From: Saccharopolyspora rosea
GTDB taxonomy: Bacteria; Actinomycetota; Actinomycetes; Mycobacteriales; Pseudonocardiaceae
Direction: 5' to 3'
Assembly: GCF_025643595.1 (NCBI RefSeq)
Contig: NZ_CP102826.1
Location: 2,108,001-2,172,000 of the forward strand
DNA: 64,000 nucleotides
The stretch's first letter is position 1; each line of letters opens with the position of its first letter. The position numbers and the translations under genes were made by a program. Shown piece after piece: positions 60,940-64,000 of the stretch. The notes under the pieces were generated by a model. It saw only the letters and a list, made by a program, of their open reading frames with translations. It searched no databases and was not told the DNA's origin.

Positions 60940-61224
60940 TCAGCAGGCGTGCACGTACCTGGGGGCCTGGTGGGCGTGAGCGTCCTCGGCCAAGGCGGCC
61001 TCGATGCATACCCGGCAGGGGCGGGCACGCGGGGTGTTCGACGCGCCCATGGCCAGGCCGCACCGCGTCGTCGCGATGGTGCCCGGCTGACGCTCGTGAG
61101 AGGTGCCCTCGTGATCGGTCCACATCACCCGGACGGTAGGCGGACCCGTGGTGCTGTCCTGCGGTGTGAGCGGAGTGAACAGCCCGGCCCGGTATCCCGA
61201 CGAGACCACGCGGTCGCCGGTCAT
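60940..61224 (-). CDS. Small Cys-containing protein of unknown function
   Basis: The 94-residue product is not recognised. It has strand-like sequence (PTVRVMWTDHEG) followed by TRCGLAMG and CRVC, three cysteines spaced like a small zinc-binding fold, and a His-rich end. Its ATG overlaps the stop of the upstream 105-residue gene (ATGA), so the two form a coupled pair. The neighbouring divergent XRE-type regulator suggests a regulator/small-protein cassette of the kind common in actinomycetes. Function not assignable. Confidence 0.6.
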   Translation of the reverse strand: MTGDRVVSSGYRAGLFTPLTPQDSTTGPPTVRVMWTDHEGTSHERQPGTIATTRCGLAMGASNTPRARPCRVCIEAALAEDAHAHQAPRYVHAC

Positions 61225-61538
61225 TCAGCACTCCCGGTCGAGTCCTGGTGCAGGTACAGCCTGATGAACTTCGCGGTCGTTACCAGTCCCTCTGCGAGGT
61301 CGGACAGCTCGTCGTCGTGGGACTTGTGCATGACGAGAGCGTTCGCCTGCTCCCTCGTCGCGTTCTCCGCCTGTTGAAGCAGGTAGATCACCTGGGACCG
61401 CATTGAGTACGGCCGCACGGTGGGGGAGAACTGACAGGACACTTCCCCAGCGCCGTCGGCGTATGTGGGAATGAGATCGTGTCCCACCATGGTCACGCTT
61501 CGCTGAACTGCGTCTTCGGCTTCCACCGGAACCCCCAT
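61221..61538 (-). CDS. Small hypothetical protein, partner of the 94-residue gene
   Basis: The 105-residue product has a strand-rich N-terminal half (VGHDLIPTYADGAGEVSCQF) and a helical C-terminal half (ATREQANALVMHKSHDDEL, then LVTTAKFIRLYL). No family is recognised and no signal peptide or membrane segment is seen. It is divergent from the XRE regulator with 79 bp between starts and coupled to the following gene by a 4-bp overlap. The start is uncertain because no clear ribosome binding site precedes the ATG. Confidence 0.6.
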   Translation of the reverse strand: MGVPVEAEDAVQRSVTMVGHDLIPTYADGAGEVSCQFSPTVRPYSMRSQVIYLLQQAENATREQANALVMHKSHDDELSDLAEGLVTTAKFIRLYLHQDSTGSAE

Positions 61539-61617
61539 GTCGGTCTGCGATCAGTGCTGTTGGAGTCGAACAGGACGCTATTGGGGTTCTTGGCGGTGGA
61601 GGGACAACGAGGGGACA
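61539..61617. promoter_or_regulatory. Divergent promoter region of the XRE cassette
   Basis: 79 bp between the small-gene pair and the XRE regulator; GAGGGG at 61609-61614 is the regulator's ribosome binding site. Autoregulation from here is plausible but no operator is recognised. Confidence 0.35.
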
Positions 61618-62829
61618 ATGGTCAACATGGGCGGTGAGGCCGAACGGGTAGGCTCACGGGTCGCGAAGCTGCGCAAACTTGCTGGTTGGACGCAGCATCA
61701 GCTCGCAGCGCGTGCCTTCATCTCCACGTCGCTCGTGAAGCAGGTGGAGCAGGGCAGGACTCCCCCCAGTGCGGCGTTCGTAGCGTCCTGCGCCCAAGCG
61801 CTTGGTGTCGAAGTGCAGGACCTGTACGGAGTCAACCCCGAAGAGAACGTTACCGAGCTGCACAGTGAAATAGCGGATATCGGAGAACTCAGGGAAGCGC
61901 TACATTCCTTCGATGATCCGCAACCGACCGGCAAGCCGCTGACTGGGTCCTCTCTCCGAAAGAGGCTGAACAGTCTGGAGCAACGACGTCGTGCTCAGAA
62001 GTTCTCAGATCTTGCCCTGTCTCTTCCGGGGACGATGCATCAGCTATTTGCATACGTCGATCGCACCGCGTCAGGAACAGAGGAGGGCGAGATTGCGCGA
62101 GCGATGTTGCACGATGCCTACAGGCTCGCCGCGAACGTCGGACGTCACTTTCGACACGCGGATATTGCCGCTGTGGCATCCGAGCGCCACATCTTCCTAG
62201 CGCCCTACACGGGCGATCCACTCAGGGCTGCCCTGTCCGATTGGCACCGTTCCACATATTTCCTGCAGAACGGCCGTTACTCGGCTGGCAATCGGCTTCT
62301 CGATCGCGCGATTGCTGGAGTGGAGCAGGAGTCGAGGAGCCCGAAGGCGAACGGAATGGCCGCACAACTGCACCTTCGCGCGGCAGTCATGGCCGCCAGG
62401 GGGGGAGACGGTGCACGGGCTGATGACCACGTTCGAGAGGCTCGACGACTGGTCAGCAGTGGGTGCGAACCGACGCCGTACCAGAACACGGATGCGAGCG
62501 AGCTCAACGTTGCGATCCATTGGTGCGCAATACCAGTCGAGATGTACGACGGTTCGGAATCCGTCAATCGTGCCTCCAAGCTCGCCATCGTCGACCGTAC
62601 GCGCCCAGAGCGGGTAGCGCACCACCACATCGACCAAGCGCGTGCATGGTTTCTGCACGGGAACCGCGAACGATCCCTGACCGAACTGAACCATGCTCGC
62701 CGAATAAGCCCCCAGCAGACACGAATGCATCCATCGGTTCGTGAAACCGTGCGGGCGATCGCTGAGGCCGATAGGCGCGCGACGGACACTCTGGCAAGTT
62801 TCGCCCGCTGGGCCGGAATTCGGGTGTGA
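61618..62829 (+). CDS. XRE-family transcriptional regulator with helical C-terminal domain
   Basis: The 403-residue protein begins with an HTH_3/XRE DNA-binding domain (about residues 11-65: VAKLRKLAGWTQHQLAARAF, STSLVKQVEQGRTPP). A long helical, TPR-like region follows (for example HHHIDQARAWFLHGNRERSL near the end). An ATG three codons downstream (61627) is an alternative start. Codon use is visibly less GC-biased than in neighbouring genes, hinting at a different history. It is convergent with the LuxR gene (21 bp apart) and divergent from two small genes it may control. Confidence 0.85.
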   Translation: MVNMGGEAERVGSRVAKLRKLAGWTQHQLAARAFISTSLVKQVEQGRTPPSAAFVASCAQALGVEVQDLYGVNPEENVTELHSEIADIGELREALHSFDDPQPTGKPLTGSSLRKRLNSLEQRRRAQKFSDLALSLPGTMHQLFAYVDRTASGTEEGEIARAMLHDAYRLAANVGRHFRHADIAAVASERHIFLAPYTGDPLRAALSDWHRSTYFLQNGRYSAGNRLLDRAIAGVEQESRSPKANGMAAQLHLRAAVMAARGGDGARADDHVREARRLVSSGCEPTPYQNTDASELNVAIHWCAIPVEMYDGSESVNRASKLAIVDRTRPERVAHHHIDQARAWFLHGNRERSLTELNHARRISPQQTRMHPSVRETVRAIAEADRRATDTLASFARWAGIRV

Positions 62830-62850
62830 ACGGCCGCTGCGGCGTGGCCG

Positions 62851-64000
62851 TCAGTCGTCGTCGAGGGGGAAGTCCCGGCGCAGCAGCGCGGCGGCCAGTT
62901 CGACCCGGGACCGGTAGCCGGTGCGCGCGAACATCCGCGTCAGCCGGGCTTCCACGCTCTTCTCCGTGGTGCTGAACACGGCGGCGATCTGCCTGTTGCT
63001 CAACGCCTCGGCCACCAGCACGGCGAGCAGGCGGTCGTTCTCGGACCGCGCCGCCGTCCGGCCCGGCACGCTCACCCGGTGCTCCTGCATGCACTTGCGC
63101 AGCCGCGCCCGCCACAGCAGCGCGCCCAGTTCTCCGAGCAGGTCGTACGCCTCCGCGAGCAAGCGGTCGGTCACGAGCCCGGTCGGCACCAGCCGCAGGA
63201 ACGTGACGGCGCATTCGAAGGGGGAGCGGCGCCGGCGGGCCAGCTCCACCGCGGCTTGCGCGCTCGACCGGTCGCCCAGCACGGCGGCCCGCGCGATGAG
63301 GCTCTCCAGTTCGGCGCTGCCGGTGCCGACGCGGTGCGCGGCTCGTTCGGTGCGCAGCAGGCTGCGTTCGGCGGCCTCGTGCTCCCCGCGTCCGGCCTGC
63401 AGGCGCGCCAGGTCCGCCCACAGCACCTCGGTGCCCAGCACGACGCCCTGGGCGGTGGCGTTGCGCAGCGCCGACCGCAGCAACCGCTCCGACTCGTCGG
63501 TTTCGCCGAGCAGCCGCAGCGCGGTGGCGTGCGCGTGGTCGACGACGTGCGCCAGGCTTGCCCGCGGGGCCTGTTCGGCCAGTTCCCGCGCCGAACCCAG
63601 CCGGCCCAGCGCCGTCAGCAGGCGGATCGCGGTGCTGCGGGCGAACGCGGCCACCACCGGGTCGGGGTCGGTGGACCCGGCGCAGAGGTCCTGCCGGGCC
63701 GTGCTCATCGCCTCCTCCCAGCGCCCCGAGGACCACTGCAACTGGAGGAGGTCCGCGCGCGGCACCCGGTCCGGGAGTGCGGTGTCGAGCCCCCGGTCCG
63801 GAAGTTCGGCACCGTCCCCGACCGCGAGCAGCAGGGACCGGCTCTCCGGGCCGCGCGGTCCGGGGGAGGTGCCCAGCAGGACCGAAGCGGTCGCGTCGAA
63901 CCGGCGGCACCACAGCGCGAGCTCCGGTTCCAGGTCCGCCGTGCGCAGGCGGCGCAGCTCCGGAGCCGCGTCCGCCCACCGGTCCAGCAGGCACCACGCG
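62851..64000 (-). CDS. LuxR-type HTH regulator, C-terminal part (5' end outside window)
   Basis: The frame stays open through the right edge, so only the last 382 residues are visible; the GTG at 63765 is an internal codon, not the start. The visible part is a helical, TPR-like series of about 40-residue units (SLLRTERAAHRVGTGSAELE and similar). A C-terminal LuxR-type HTH follows (LVAEALSNRQIAAVFSTTEK, VEARLTRMFARTGY). This is the layout of LAL-type or similar large LuxR regulators, but any N-terminal ATPase lies beyond the window. Confidence 0.8.
   Translation of the reverse strand, partial: AWCLLDRWADAAPELRRLRTADLEPELALWCRRFDATASVLLGTSPGPRGPESRSLLLAVGDGAELPDRGLDTALPDRVPRADLLQLQWSSGRWEEAMSTARQDLCAGSTDPDPVVAAFARSTAIRLLTALGRLGSARELAEQAPRASLAHVVDHAHATALRLLGETDESERLLRSALRNATAQGVVLGTEVLWADLARLQAGRGEHEAAERSLLRTERAAHRVGTGSAELESLIARAAVLGDRSSAQAAVELARRRRSPFECAVTFLRLVPTGLVTDRLLAEAYDLLGELGALLWRARLRKCMQEHRVSVPGRTAARSENDRLLAVLVAEALSNRQIAAVFSTTEKSVEARLTRMFARTGYRSRVELAAALLRRDFPLDDD

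Noticed and set aside
62851..63765. Complete 304-residue LuxR gene starting at 63765
   Set aside because: The frame continues without a stop to the window edge with similar helical sequence, so the gene is truncated by the window.

Overview
The window is very GC-rich, with strong G/C preference at third codon positions, GTG/TTG starts and AGGAGG-type ribosome binding sites. It encodes an actinobacterial type VII (ESX) secretion locus, actinobacterial-style regulators and a zinc alcohol dehydrogenase. The gene families and a recurring TCCAC[AT]NNGGA word suggest a filamentous actinomycete, probably of the Pseudonocardiales (Saccharopolyspora/Amycolatopsis-like). That placement is inference; the window has no 16S gene.

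Region 1 (1-10.9 kb) is a type VII secretion locus. eccC (membrane ATPase, minus strand) diverges from eccD and eccB. These are followed by two WXG100-size Esx-type proteins, an EspC-like helical protein, a 569-residue WXG protein with a long charged tail, a YbaB/EspL-like protein and another WXG-like protein. No eccE, mycP or eccA is visible.

Region 2 (10,879-53,760) is one uninterrupted gene for a 14,293-residue protein, two thirds of the window. It starts with a WXG100/CpnT-like export-type domain and a hydrophobic Gly/Ala stretch, then a Gln/Ser/Thr/Pro-rich linker, a beta-rich region and a long Glu/Arg/Ala-rich helical region. Next come four cholera-toxin-A-like ADP-ribosyltransferase (ART) modules, interleaved with seven 61-residue helix-turn-helix repeats and five copies of a GKWR module. 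Three helical mega-repeats of about 1,760-1,925 residues follow; each ends in what looks like a degenerate ART. Between the second and third lie a candidate papain-like cysteine protease, a broken copy of it and a further unidentified domain. I read it as a giant multi-warhead type VII effector. The same locus supplies its likely secretion machinery, and no immunity gene follows it.

Region 3 (53.9-60.5 kb) looks like an alcohol/aldehyde oxidation unit: a NarL-type response regulator and an aldehyde dehydrogenase overlapping by a few bases (minus strand), an AcoR-like activator (minus), a divergent soluble GAF histidine kinase (plus) and a zinc alcohol dehydrogenase (plus). A TGTTCC-N5-GGAACA palindrome upstream of the aldehyde dehydrogenase is a candidate operator. 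Two inverted copies of a 61-bp intergenic repeat flank the alcohol dehydrogenase, and a third copy lies just downstream of eccC.

Region 4 (60.5-64 kb) has strong hairpins, two overlapping small minus-strand genes, a divergent XRE-family regulator with less GC-biased codons, and the C-terminal part of a LuxR-type regulator that runs off the right edge.
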